NCBI GenBank assembly: GCA_964581505.1 | Contig: CAZOOR010000006.1 | Coordinates: 1 to 64,000, forward strand | Direction of reading: 5' to 3' | Source of the DNA: CAZOOR01 sp964581505 | Lineage (GTDB): Bacteria > Bacteroidota > Ignavibacteria > Kapaibacteriales > UBA2268 | Length of the DNA stretch: 64,000 nucleotides | In this document: positions 1-8,840 of the stretch, in pieces | How positions within the stretch are numbered: the stretch's first letter is position 1 | Layout of the letters: each line of letters starts with the position of its first letter | Position numbers and translations under genes: made by a program | Notes under the pieces: model-generated | What the model was told of the DNA's origin: nothing | Database searches by the model: none | What the model saw: the letters and a program-made list of their open reading frames with translations, nothing else

Positions 1-3
1 CCC

Positions 4-30
4 AAAAAGACAGAACACCCCGTCCTGTCT
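4..30 (-). terminator. Probable minus-strand terminator at the window edge
   Basis: Read on the minus strand, a 6-bp stem (AGACAG/CTGTCT) with an 11-nt GC-rich loop is followed by a run of five T. It lies 5 bp past the stop of the small minus-strand frame at 35-94, so it probably ended a transcript of which only a remnant is left here. The short stem makes it modest. Confidence 0.5.
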
Positions 31-34
31 GACT

Positions 35-94
35 TTATGATTCCACAAACATATACATCTTGCCCCCTTCACGGACGACTATATTTGTTTTCAT
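35..94 (-). pseudogene. Short remnant resembling the end of a T9SS sorting domain
   Basis: This 19-codon minus-strand frame reads MKTNIVVREGGKMYMFVES. The stretch VREGGKMYMFV closely resembles the last residues of a type IX secretion sorting domain; compare VRSGSKIYKFVKM at the end of the protein at 5842-7023. A terminator-like hairpin follows directly. No upstream part of such a gene is visible in this frame, so I read it as the surviving 3' scrap of a deleted secreted-protein gene. A very small functional gene or a chance match is possible; the ATG is preceded by AAGAGAAAAA, a weak ribosome-binding sequence. Confidence 0.35.
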
Positions 95-221
95 TTTTTC
101 TCTTACTTATATACTATTGAAAATAATATTAACTACAAAAGTATTATATATCATATAATTTTGTATTTTTACATTAATGAAGAAGAGTGAATCAGGAATT
201 TTTATTAATAATTAGGAGTCG

Positions 222-1706
222 TTGATGAAAAAGGTATTTATATTATTTATGATTTTGTTCTTTGTTGTATTGCCAACAATCGAAGTATCTGCTCAAAAAG
301 CAAGTAATGACAATATGTTAGGAGGCAATCTGCGAGTTAAATATGTTCACCTATTTGACATTGGTTCAAATTCGTTTTATGGTAAGGAAACAAAATATAA
401 ATATTCATATTCCTATGACAAGGTAGGTAATTTATTTCAGATTTTAAAAGAGAGTATTACTATAATAAAATCTGAGCCGGTATTCAAAATAATGAGTAAA
501 TATGATAAAAATGGTAATGAGATTGAACATATTAAACAGAGATATATTTCAGGAAAGTGGGTTAATAATAATAAGACTTCCACTACTTATACTGCTTCGG
601 GACAACCAAAAATAAAGACAGTTTTCAGATGGCAGACTAATTCCTGGCAAAAAAAAGCAAACTATACATATAAGTATAATAAAAATGATAAGCTTTTAGA
701 ATTTATAAACGAAATTATAAAAGATGGGTCATTGCTTCATGGTACAAAACAAAAATATACCTACGATGCCTCCAGTAATATGCTTGTATTTTTATCGCAA
801 GAATCTTCGGGAAAAGAATATATAAATAAATTAAAGAGAACATTTACGTATAACAAAAAACACGATATGCTAACCGAGATTGTAGAACGCTGGTTATCAA
901 ATAAATGGAATAACAGCCAAAAATGGGTTCAATCCTATAATACAGACGGAATGAAAGAGTATTCGATAATGCAAAATTGGAAAGACAATAAGTGGGAAAA
1001 TTCAAGTCGCACAAAATTTACTTATACTAATAAAGATTTATTAACTTCTATTCTTACTGAAATTTGGCAGAATAACGCTTGGAGTAATTCTTCGCGCTCA
1101 GTTATGGAATATAATATTAAAAAACTATTGACTAATTCTTTGCACCAGATATGGAAAGATAAGAAATGGACAAACCAATCAAATGAAACCTGGACTTATA
1201 ATACGGTCGGAATGATTTTAACACAGCTAAATGTCTCTTGGAAAGATAGTAAATGGGTTAATAACACACGTGAAACAAACACTTATGAAAAAGGTGTTAA
1301 TTTGTCATCTAGGCATTTGGAAAAATGGGACGGTTCTACTTGGATTAATTATAAAGGCAATCTTTCTCTTGGTGATTATAAGAAAAGGCATTTTAATTTT
1401 TTCGGGTATAAAATATCAGTTGAATACGACAAACCGTCTGATGTCAAGTCGGAAAAAGATATTGATAATGTATTAAGTGTATATCCCAATCCTTCTTCGG
1501 ATTATTTGAATATAATTGGTGTTTCCAATGCCTCGTTTATTAAAATCTATAATATTAACGGCGAATTGGTGAGCAATAATATCGGTAAAATTCATTCTGC
1601 TAATAGCCTTATTCTTGATATTTCGAAACTTCCTAATGGAATATATTTTATAAGGAATAAAGACAGACAATTTGAGCGAGAGATTAGCTTCGTAATAGCA
1701 AGATAA
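222..1706 (+). CDS. Secreted repeat protein with T9SS sorting domain
   Basis: This 494-residue protein has a signal peptide (about residues 1-25: a KK start, a long hydrophobic stretch, then SAQ). The middle, about 50-385, is built from degenerate repeats of roughly 37 residues. Each carries a W-x5-KW-x-N block followed by a Tyr-rich strand, for example WKDNKWENSSRTKFTY. The pattern loosely recalls RHS/YD repeats, but I do not recognise a named family. The C-terminus (about 415-494) is a type A T9SS sorting domain: VYPNPSSDYLNI, then IYNINGELV and a GIYFIR strand. The protein should be exported by the Por system and attached to, or released from, the cell surface. A good ribosome-binding site (TAGGAG) lies 7 bp before the ATG, and TAATTTTG at 156-163 fits a -7 element. 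Function unknown. Confidence 0.85.
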   Translation: MMKKVFILFMILFFVVLPTIEVSAQKASNDNMLGGNLRVKYVHLFDIGSNSFYGKETKYKYSYSYDKVGNLFQILKESITIIKSEPVFKIMSKYDKNGNEIEHIKQRYISGKWVNNNKTSTTYTASGQPKIKTVFRWQTNSWQKKANYTYKYNKNDKLLEFINEIIKDGSLLHGTKQKYTYDASSNMLVFLSQESSGKEYINKLKRTFTYNKKHDMLTEIVERWLSNKWNNSQKWVQSYNTDGMKEYSIMQNWKDNKWENSSRTKFTYTNKDLLTSILTEIWQNNAWSNSSRSVMEYNIKKLLTNSLHQIWKDKKWTNQSNETWTYNTVGMILTQLNVSWKDSKWVNNTRETNTYEKGVNLSSRHLEKWDGSTWINYKGNLSLGDYKKRHFNFFGYKISVEYDKPSDVKSEKDIDNVLSVYPNPSSDYLNIIGVSNASFIKIYNINGELVSNNIGKIHSANSLILDISKLPNGIYFIRNKDRQFEREISFVIAR

Positions 1707-1735
1707 GCGGAGCTTATTTATAATAAGTAATAGAT

Positions 1736-1773
1736 AAAAAGGGCTGGTGAATGTAAAATCATCAGCCCTTTTT
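1736..1773. terminator. Bidirectional terminator between convergent genes
   Basis: A 15-bp near-perfect inverted repeat, AAAAAGGGCTGGTGA with TCATCAGCCCTTTTT and an 8-nt loop, sits between the stops of two convergent genes. The A and T runs on the flanks allow it to work in both directions. Confidence 0.9.
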
Positions 1774-1787
1774 GTAAGAAATTTAAT

Positions 1788-4700
1788 CTATTTCGTTAAA
1801 ATCAATTTTCTTTGATACTCCGTGCCGTTCAGGCTAATATGCAGATAATATATTCCTTGGGGGAAATCTTGCATATTAATTTCTTCTGTATGTACGGAAG
1901 AGATACTCGATTTTGCTCCACTCATTACCTTCTGTCCGAGAATATCATATATTGAATAATCGAACTGCTGTGCTTGAGCGGTATTTATTTGCAAAGTAAA
2001 TTTCCCGTCCGATGGATTTGGGTACACTACGATACCGTTATTTCCGATTTGTTCCTCAGCCTCCGAAACGAAACTAAATGGGTCGGATAGGGGTGAATCG
2101 CAACCATGTGCAATAGTAACCTTGACCGTATAATTTCCGCGTACTTGATAAGTGTAGTACTTTTTCCCATTTGCGCCCGGAATAATCTGTCCGTTCCAAT
2201 ACCATTGGTTGCCGACATCTGCACTCGAAATCAAAGTGTCTAAATGCTCGGTGATAGTGGGTTTCGGCGGAACTGCAACAATATTCACATCAATTGTTAT
2301 TGAATCTCGATAATTAGTATTAGGTACCCATTGAATCAGTTTCAACTTTCCGCTACCGTGATTGCCCCATTTGACCGTACAAGTCCTATCTGAAGCTGAA
2401 CCCTGAATAGTGCCACCTGTTGCTTCCCAAAGTGCATACGCACCCAAATTCATATTTGCTTCGTACAAGTGATTTGTGTTTTCGCATACATTTCGTAAAC
2501 CGAGTACAGCGATTTTGTCAAATATTCGTACAGTAACAATATTAGAATCGGAACAACCCGTACCGCTATGTTGTGAATGAATAACGGCACCAAAACCGCC
2601 CTTTGTCCATTTAATTACAACTGTGTCTTTATCTCTATCGCCAATAATATCGCCATTGACTACATACCATTTTTTCTTAATCGCCGTATTTGTAGGTTCG
2701 GTAATATATTTGTGTGTTTCGTTTATCCTGACCTCGACCGCACCGGCAATATCCGCAGTTGGGGCAGGTTCAATCGCTATACTGTATAGAACGGAATCAA
2801 CACAACCACCCGGAGTTACTTCTACTAATTTTAATACTGCGGCTTCGTTTTCCGACCAAACAACTTTTACCTTGTTATATGCCGGCATTGATATAATTTC
2901 ACCGGCGACCGCAGTCCAATATCTGATATTCCTTGATGTATCCGAAGTGTAAATATATTCTCTGCCTGCGCATACTTTTTTCTGTCCGGTAATGTACATT
3001 TGGGGGTGTCCCATTATCTGTACTTGCAAAACGAGGGAATCGGCACATCCGAGTTCATTTGTTTCCACAAGAATTAAATTACCTGAACGTGCAGTATTGC
3101 TCCAAGCAACAGTAACGACATTAGTCGTATCGGCACCGATAATTGTTCCGTTTACCGCATGCCAGAAATATTTAATATTTTGCTCCCAATGTGTTGAATA
3201 TGACTCCGTAGCATCGAAACATACAATTCTTTTACCGCGAATTTCAGGATTTGGTAGTTCTCTTATTTTAATATCGAATCCGTTATCATCGCTCATTACA
3301 ATCGGTTTAGTAGTTCTAATGCGAACTCGGAAGAAATTACCCGATTGAATATTTGACGGAATTACGCAAATAATACTATCTTTGCCGTTTGCTGATGTTG
3401 TTCTCTTTTTGCCAATAATAACAGGACTATCAAATTTGCCGTCTCCGTCCGATAGTTCTACAATAATCTCATTGCCCGCTTCAAATGCGAATAAATTTCT
3501 ATAAATCACTTTGAAGTCGTTTCCGGCGCAAACATTATTATCCGTATATGTGATAAATAGGGAAGGTGTAATTCCTCTTACGTTGAATACGGCTGAACCA
3601 ATTGCTGTTGCAATCCATAAATTATTACCCGAATCAGTATATAGACTATTTATATGACTATTCGGCAATGGTGTAGTGTTAATGCCATAAGCCGTCCAAA
3701 CGTTGCTATTCTTTGTAATAATACCGTTATTCAATGTGCCGACCCATAAATGACCACTTGTATCAATAGAGATAGACGTTACGTCATTCGATGGCAAATC
3801 GGAATTACCTGAATCAAAGTTATAAAACGCTGTGTCAGGGAAAAACGATATGCCGCCACCCAGCATACCGAGCCATTTATCCCCGTTCTTTGCAATTTGT
3901 ATTGAGGATATTCTGTTATTTGGCAAATCGGAATTTCCAGTGTTATACACAGTCCAATCAATACCGTCAAACATAGCCAATCCGTTGGCAGTGCCAATCC
4001 AGCAATGCGTGTTGCCTTCAAAAATTAAGTATGAAATTGCATTGTCAGGTAAATTTGAATTGCCTGTATTGAACACAGTCCAAGTCGTACCATTGAATTT
4101 TGCTAATCCGTTGTCTGTGCCAATCCACATATTATTGAATACGTCGAAAGTAATATATGAAACATTGTTGGATGGTATTTGCGAATTTGTAGTATTGAAA
4201 AACTCAAAGGTCCCGTTATTGAATTTTGCGGCTCCACTATCAGTTGCTACCCACAAAATCCCGTTATTACCAAAAGCAATGTTGAAGCATTTATATTGCC
4301 GTGTATTCTCGTAATATGACCACATAGCACCGTTGTAGCTTGCAAGTCCAAGTTCAGTGGCAAACCAAGCCACACCATTTTTATCTGTTTTGATGTCATT
4401 AATAAAGTTTGTTTCCAGCAATGTTTGATTGATAAAGTATTTTGCCAATACAGTATCCTTGAACTTATTCAAACTGTCGATTGTACCGAGCCAAATATTA
4501 TCATCAACATCAATGGCGATAGAATTGACAATGTCGTTTGAAATCTTTGAATTTCCCGTATTGAATGCCAGCCAATTATTTGTGCGATATTTTGCAATTC
4601 CGTTTGAAGTAGCCAACCAAATATTTGATTGAGTATCAAATGCAATATCATTTACTGTGTTCGAGGGTAAATCGGAATTGCCTGTGTCGTAAACTGTCCA

Positions 4701-5405
4701 AGTATTACCGAGCAGAAATGCAACACCTGCATCTGTACCAATAATTATACCTGCACCGTATTCCTGAAAATTGACGGTAAGTACGGAATTAGAAGGTAAA
4801 TTGGAATTGCCCGTATTGTATATTGTCCAAGTTGCTTCGTCAAAACGTGCTAAGCCGGCAGTTGTACAGAGCCATTTCGAGCCTGTTGGTTTAACGCCTA
4901 TATCATTTACAATGTTCGAGGGTAAATCGGAATTAGCCGTGTTGTAAATTGTCCAATTGCGTCCGTCAATTACGGCAACACCTGCATCTGTGCCAATCCA
5001 TTTTTTATTCATTCCATCAATTGTTATGCAATAGACTGTATTGGAAGGTAGGTCAGAATTGTCTGTACGATAGACAGTCCAGTTGGTTCCATCGAAGTAT
5101 GCAAGTCCGTTATCGGTAGCGAGCCAAATACTATTTGTACCGTCCGTTTTAATGTCGTTGATAACCATACCCGGAATACCGGAATTTTCTTTTGTATAAT
5201 ATACAATTGTTCCATTGCTTCGGCTGAACTTCGCCAAGCTGCCGCCATTTGTCCCGAGCCAAATATTCAGTCCTTGCATTTCGACTGCTTTTATATTATT
5301 TGCATCGGAATACAAATTCCAACGGTTCTGTGAATGCAGGCTGATGCCGGCAATAAAAAAAATAACTATAAGGTAAAGTAAGGAGTTGAATTTAAAGTTT
5401 TTCAT
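1788..5405 (-). CDS. Giant secreted double beta-propeller / PKD-like protein, T9SS substrate
   Basis: This 1205-residue protein has a signal peptide (1-25, ending near HSQ). Residues about 26-640 hold fourteen propeller repeats of the 'two-component regulator propeller' type. Each has a W-[IL]-[GA]-T-x2-G-[LVI]-A-x-[FY] strand and an NS-x-[LI]-P-x-N turn. Fourteen blades would make two seven-bladed propellers; such units usually form the sensor part of hybrid two-component systems, but no histidine kinase domain follows. Residues about 650-1110 hold PKD/Ig-like repeats with a W-x3-GG-x-I and V-x-W pattern. The last 80 residues are a T9SS sorting domain (VYPNPSDGKFTLQI, GIYYLHISLNG). It is therefore an exported surface protein, probably for binding. 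It shares a terminator with its convergent neighbour. Confidence 0.88.
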   Translation of the reverse strand: MKNFKFNSLLYLIVIFFIAGISLHSQNRWNLYSDANNIKAVEMQGLNIWLGTNGGSLAKFSRSNGTIVYYTKENSGIPGMVINDIKTDGTNSIWLATDNGLAYFDGTNWTVYRTDNSDLPSNTVYCITIDGMNKKWIGTDAGVAVIDGRNWTIYNTANSDLPSNIVNDIGVKPTGSKWLCTTAGLARFDEATWTIYNTGNSNLPSNSVLTVNFQEYGAGIIIGTDAGVAFLLGNTWTVYDTGNSDLPSNTVNDIAFDTQSNIWLATSNGIAKYRTNNWLAFNTGNSKISNDIVNSIAIDVDDNIWLGTIDSLNKFKDTVLAKYFINQTLLETNFINDIKTDKNGVAWFATELGLASYNGAMWSYYENTRQYKCFNIAFGNNGILWVATDSGAAKFNNGTFEFFNTTNSQIPSNNVSYITFDVFNNMWIGTDNGLAKFNGTTWTVFNTGNSNLPDNAISYLIFEGNTHCWIGTANGLAMFDGIDWTVYNTGNSDLPNNRISSIQIAKNGDKWLGMLGGGISFFPDTAFYNFDSGNSDLPSNDVTSISIDTSGHLWVGTLNNGIITKNSNVWTAYGINTTPLPNSHINSLYTDSGNNLWIATAIGSAVFNVRGITPSLFITYTDNNVCAGNDFKVIYRNLFAFEAGNEIIVELSDGDGKFDSPVIIGKKRTTSANGKDSIICVIPSNIQSGNFFRVRIRTTKPIVMSDDNGFDIKIRELPNPEIRGKRIVCFDATESYSTHWEQNIKYFWHAVNGTIIGADTTNVVTVAWSNTARSGNLILVETNELGCADSLVLQVQIMGHPQMYITGQKKVCAGREYIYTSDTSRNIRYWTAVAGEIISMPAYNKVKVVWSENEAAVLKLVEVTPGGCVDSVLYSIAIEPAPTADIAGAVEVRINETHKYITEPTNTAIKKKWYVVNGDIIGDRDKDTVVIKWTKGGFGAVIHSQHSGTGCSDSNIVTVRIFDKIAVLGLRNVCENTNHLYEANMNLGAYALWEATGGTIQGSASDRTCTVKWGNHGSGKLKLIQWVPNTNYRDSITIDVNIVAVPPKPTITEHLDTLISSADVGNQWYWNGQIIPGANGKKYYTYQVRGNYTVKVTIAHGCDSPLSDPFSFVSEAEEQIGNNGIVVYPNPSDGKFTLQINTAQAQQFDYSIYDILGQKVMSGAKSSISSVHTEEINMQDFPQGIYYLHISLNGTEYQRKLILTK

Positions 5406-5841
5406 AACTTCCTCTATTAAAATTATTATAATATTTTATTTTCGTCATACTGCTAACTTGTTATATATAGTAAACTGTACTATATAACAACGTTCAAAAT
5501 AATAAATTTTTTACTTTTATAATAATTTAATTATATAATTGTATAGGATTATCCTTATGTTTTCTTTCTCTTTGCAGAAATACAGGTGAAATATACAAAA
5601 AGGTTGATACCGGCTAACATAATTACCTGCTTGTGATATTTGGAAAGATGGGGTGCAAATTTTGAAATCATCAAGTTTTGATATTGGTTTTATGTTAGTT
5701 GTCCGGTACCAACCAAATTTTTTTTTCTTCAAATCCCTCTAATTTTTTCACATTTTAAAAAAAACTTTTTCAAAATATGTACATGCCTATATATATGACA
5801 CATTAAAACCGCAAACGTTACATAAAAAATAAAAAATATTT
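5406..5841. other. Intergenic region without a supported gene
   Basis: These 436 bases separate two minus-strand secreted-protein genes and must hold the promoter of the giant protein ending at 5405. A 71-codon minus-strand frame (5517-5732) has no recognisable motif or convincing ribosome-binding site, and I do not call it. I see no repeat or RNA gene here. Confidence 0.6.
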
Positions 5842-7023
5842 TTACATCTTCACAAACTTATAAATCTTGCTACCGCTCCGCACAAAATACACACCCGCCG
5901 CCAAGCCCGACACATCAAGCCTTACTCTTTCCCCCTCTCGGGAGGGGGCTAGGGGGTGGGTTAGAACGCACACACCCAGCACATCATACACCCTAACCGC
6001 ATCCTTCAGGGTGCGGTTGCCCGCCACGGTAATATCTATGTAATCCGTAGCGGGATTGGGAGTGATTAAAACTGAATTTTCGCTTTCTATAGCATCATCT
6101 ACACCGGTAAACATCTCATCTAATTTTATTTTATATATACCGCTACTTGTCGCCGCCCAAACGTAATTTTTATGAAAATATAGTTTGAATACTGATGTGC
6201 TACCCATTCCATAATTTCTTTCATACCAAGTATCGCCGTTGTCAATGCTGTAAAACACACCGTTCTGCGTGCCGGCAACTACAAAATTATCCTTAGCAAT
6301 GATGGTTGTAACCGAATCATTAATAATGCCCTTACCGACTTTCTCCCAAATATCGCCACGATTCGGACTTCTATGCACTCCGTCATCATAGGTGGCGGCA
6401 AAAATATAATTGTTATTTATAGCAATTTGCTCCAAAGCTGTGTATTCTTTACTGAAAACTCTTGTTTTACAGCTATCCCAGGTATTTCCCAAATCGTTTG
6501 TAAATAAGATTCTGCCCAAAGATTGATCTACAAACAAAGTGTCATTGAAAAACATTATATGCCTGGTAGATTCCGCGAGATTATACGGCAGAACTTCCTG
6601 CCAATAATTTGTATCCGGTGTTGTCGTTCTGTAAACACCTTCCTCAGCAACAAAAAGGAAGGAATCTTTAACGGCTATTGTCTTAATAGTAGGTAGTGCG
6701 CCTGTTTCATAAACCCATATCTTTTTAACTTTTTTGCCTGTATCAGCAGTTTTGTATAACCATCGTCCGTTATAAAAAATTTCATCATTATATTTAACAA
6801 ACTCGGTAGCAAAAGGGTCATATCCATCTTTACTTATTTCAAACTTTTGCCCTTTATCTTTACTGATTTGCATTCCATTACGCCAAACATTTGCATAAAT
6901 CACATCACCGTCGAACCCTATTCCCCAAACCAAATATTTTTTGAAAGCTACATATTCCCATTGTGCCGATGCAACCGTGCTTATTAAAATCAGAAACAAA
7001 AAAAGTAAATAATTTTTTTTCAT
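5842..7023 (-). CDS. BNR-like secreted protein with T9SS sorting domain
   Basis: This 393-residue protein begins with a clear signal peptide (MKKNYLLFLFLILISTVASAQ). Residues about 25-300 form sialidase/BNR-type propeller strands with Asp-box-like units such as FTNDLGNTWDSC, RSPNRGDIWEKV and YSIDNGDTWYER. These are typical of secreted propellers and do not by themselves show glycosidase activity. The tail from about 310 is a T9SS sorting domain (ITPNPATDYIDITV ... GVYFVRSGSKIYKFVKM). Two copies of repeat sequences that are intergenic elsewhere in the window lie in frame inside the tail. They encode NRTLKDAV and HPLAPSREGE (see the repeat entry), and the tail still reads through to a normal end. 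Confidence 0.85.
   Translation of the reverse strand: MKKNYLLFLFLILISTVASAQWEYVAFKKYLVWGIGFDGDVIYANVWRNGMQISKDKGQKFEISKDGYDPFATEFVKYNDEIFYNGRWLYKTADTGKKVKKIWVYETGALPTIKTIAVKDSFLFVAEEGVYRTTTPDTNYWQEVLPYNLAESTRHIMFFNDTLFVDQSLGRILFTNDLGNTWDSCKTRVFSKEYTALEQIAINNNYIFAATYDDGVHRSPNRGDIWEKVGKGIINDSVTTIIAKDNFVVAGTQNGVFYSIDNGDTWYERNYGMGSTSVFKLYFHKNYVWAATSSGIYKIKLDEMFTGVDDAIESENSVLITPNPATDYIDITVAGNRTLKDAVRVYDVLGVCVLTHPLAPSREGERVRLDVSGLAAGVYFVRSGSKIYKFVKM
5929..6018. repeat. Two dispersed repeat elements embedded in a coding sequence
   Basis: Within the T9SS tail of the gene at 5842-7023 lie two elements. At 5995-6018 is a 24-bp hairpin (stem AACCGCATCC/GGGTGCGGTT, loop TTCA), identical base for base to intergenic copies at 27931-27954 and 28171-28194. 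At about 5934-5960 is a CCCTCTCGGGAGGGGGCTAG element followed by GGGGTGGG. It resembles the GGGCTGGGGTGAG blocks that accompany the intergenic hairpins. Both are read in frame. Identity of a 24-mer in three places, one of them coding, is not expected by chance. Confidence 0.88.
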
Positions 7024-7382
7024 TTCGCTGTTCCTTTCATATTATTTTGTATTATTTATAATTTCCATATTCTGAATGTGTATATTTTATTCCACACTTT
7101 TACAAAAAAGTGTCAGATATTGTACACATATTTTAGTGATAATATTTTCCGCATATCCATATCTATCCGTTAGAGCTTCTATTTATGCGTATTTCAATAA
7201 TTATTAATCAAATCCCATATATATTGTATTCCAATAATAGTGCCAATAATTAAATATTTATGTTTTCATTTGTATTATCTACATTTTGTAACAAAATTCA
7301 AACTCAAAACGTTTTAATATTTCATTATTAACTATATGAAAAATTTATTAATTTGTTTTTTTGTTAAATATTAGAAATCGAA
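7024..7382. other. Divergent intergenic promoter region
   Basis: This 359-bp, very AT-rich gap lies between a minus-strand gene and the plus-strand cysS and must hold both promoters. I see a small inverted repeat, ACACTTTT/AAAAGTGT with a 4-nt loop, at 7094-7113, without a T tail. No RNA gene or further frame is supported. Confidence 0.6.
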
Positions 7383-8834
7383 ATGAAAGTTCAACTATAT
7401 AATTCATTAACTCGTACATTATCACCTTTTACACCTTTGCAAGATAATACGGTGCGAATGTATTCCTGCGGACCAACTGTGTATAATCATGCACATATTG
7501 GCAATATGCGTTCTTTTCTCTTTGCCGATTTACTTCAGCGCGTTTTGCGAATTGTCGGTAAATATAAAATTATTTGGATGATGAACATTACGAATATTGA
7601 TGATAAGACAATACGAGATAGTGCGAAAGGTTCTCCTGTCTGGTTACCGGAAATGGGTAAGCAAACAGACGAAGCCCTTGCGAATTTAAAGATGCTGACA
7701 CAGTATTATGAAAAAGCTTTTCTTGAAGATATTAAAGCCCTTGGTATTGACCAAAAGCATCTTTCATATATGCCGAAAGCAACCGATTATATCCCGCAGA
7801 TGCAAGACTTAATACGTAAAATTGTGAAGAACGGCTATGGGTATGTCTCACAGGGTTCAGTCTATTTCGATGTGAATGCTTGGCGACAGGTGGACGTTTA
7901 CGGCAAACTCTATAAAATAGATTTTGCTCATTTCAAGCCCGGTTCGCGTGTCGATACTGATGATTATGAGCGCGAACAAGTCTATGATTTTGTTCTTTGG
8001 AAAGCTCGCAAAGAGGGCGAACCTTACTGGGAGTTCGAAATTAACGGCGAGAATTGTGCGGGTCGTCCGGGCTGGCATATTGAATGTACTGCAATGGAAC
8101 ACGAACATCTTGGCTTACCTTTCGATATTCACACTGGCGGTGTGGATTTAAAATTCCCTCATCACGAAGATGAAATCGCTCAAAGTAAAGCAGGCTATGG
8201 TGTGGACCCGACAGCGGTCTGGTGCCATAATGAATTTCTCGAAGTCGAGGGACAGAAAATGAGTAAGTCTCTCGGTAATTTCTATACGATAGGAGATTTG
8301 AAAAACAAGAAAATCAATATGTTAGACGTGAGATATTTAATGCTTTCGTCTCACTATCGTTCGGTCTTGAATTTTACTTTTAATGGTATAAAAGCCGCAG
8401 GCAAGGCAAGAAAAAAAGTGCAAGAGTATATATATGATTTATTCCTGCCGAACGGAAACAAATCGGCTGATGCCGAGAGAATCAAAGAAGTCTGTTTCAA
8501 TTGGTTGGGTAATGACCTGCATACACCTAAAGCTCTCGCCGAAATATTTACATTTATCAATGGTAATCCGGCAAAGGAATTAAACCAAACAACAAAGAAA
8601 AAATTGTTAACATTTTTCCGCGAGTTGAATAAAATATTTGCCGTGTGGGAAATCGAACCGCGTCCCGAAAAGAAAGTCAATATCCCTAAAAATATTATCA
8701 AAATTGCTGACGAGAGATTTGAAGCAAGAAAAAATAAAGACTGGGCAAAATCCGATGAACTGCGCGATAAACTGAAATCTCTCGGGTGGGCTGTCAAAGA
8801 TGCTAAGGATAATTTTGAATTAACTCAATTATAG
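7383..8834 (+). CDS. cysS: Cysteinyl-tRNA synthetase
   Basis: Cytoplasmic class I aminoacyl-tRNA synthetase that charges tRNA-Cys with cysteine using ATP. The 483-residue length is close to the family norm of about 460. Visible signatures are CGPTVYNHAHIGN (zinc-ligand Cys29 and the HIGH-type motif HIGN at 38-41), the WMMNITNIDDK strand, the C-A-GRPGWHIECTAM zinc and substrate block, HHEDEIAQS, and KMSKS at 292-296. The C-terminal anticodon-binding part ends with AKSDELRDKLKSLGWAVKD, typical of CysS. The gene ends only 6 bp before the secreted glycosidase gene, so the two are probably co-transcribed although their functions are unrelated. Confidence 0.98.
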   Translation: MKVQLYNSLTRTLSPFTPLQDNTVRMYSCGPTVYNHAHIGNMRSFLFADLLQRVLRIVGKYKIIWMMNITNIDDKTIRDSAKGSPVWLPEMGKQTDEALANLKMLTQYYEKAFLEDIKALGIDQKHLSYMPKATDYIPQMQDLIRKIVKNGYGYVSQGSVYFDVNAWRQVDVYGKLYKIDFAHFKPGSRVDTDDYEREQVYDFVLWKARKEGEPYWEFEINGENCAGRPGWHIECTAMEHEHLGLPFDIHTGGVDLKFPHHEDEIAQSKAGYGVDPTAVWCHNEFLEVEGQKMSKSLGNFYTIGDLKNKKINMLDVRYLMLSSHYRSVLNFTFNGIKAAGKARKKVQEYIYDLFLPNGNKSADAERIKEVCFNWLGNDLHTPKALAEIFTFINGNPAKELNQTTKKKLLTFFRELNKIFAVWEIEPRPEKKVNIPKNIIKIADERFEARKNKDWAKSDELRDKLKSLGWAVKDAKDNFELTQL

Positions 8835-8840
8835 GTAAAA

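Noticed and set aside
5517..5732. 71-codon minus-strand frame in the gap after the giant propeller gene
   Set aside because: No recognisable motif, no ribosome-binding site, skewed composition from an AT-rich spacer; could be a very old gene scrap but nothing supports it.
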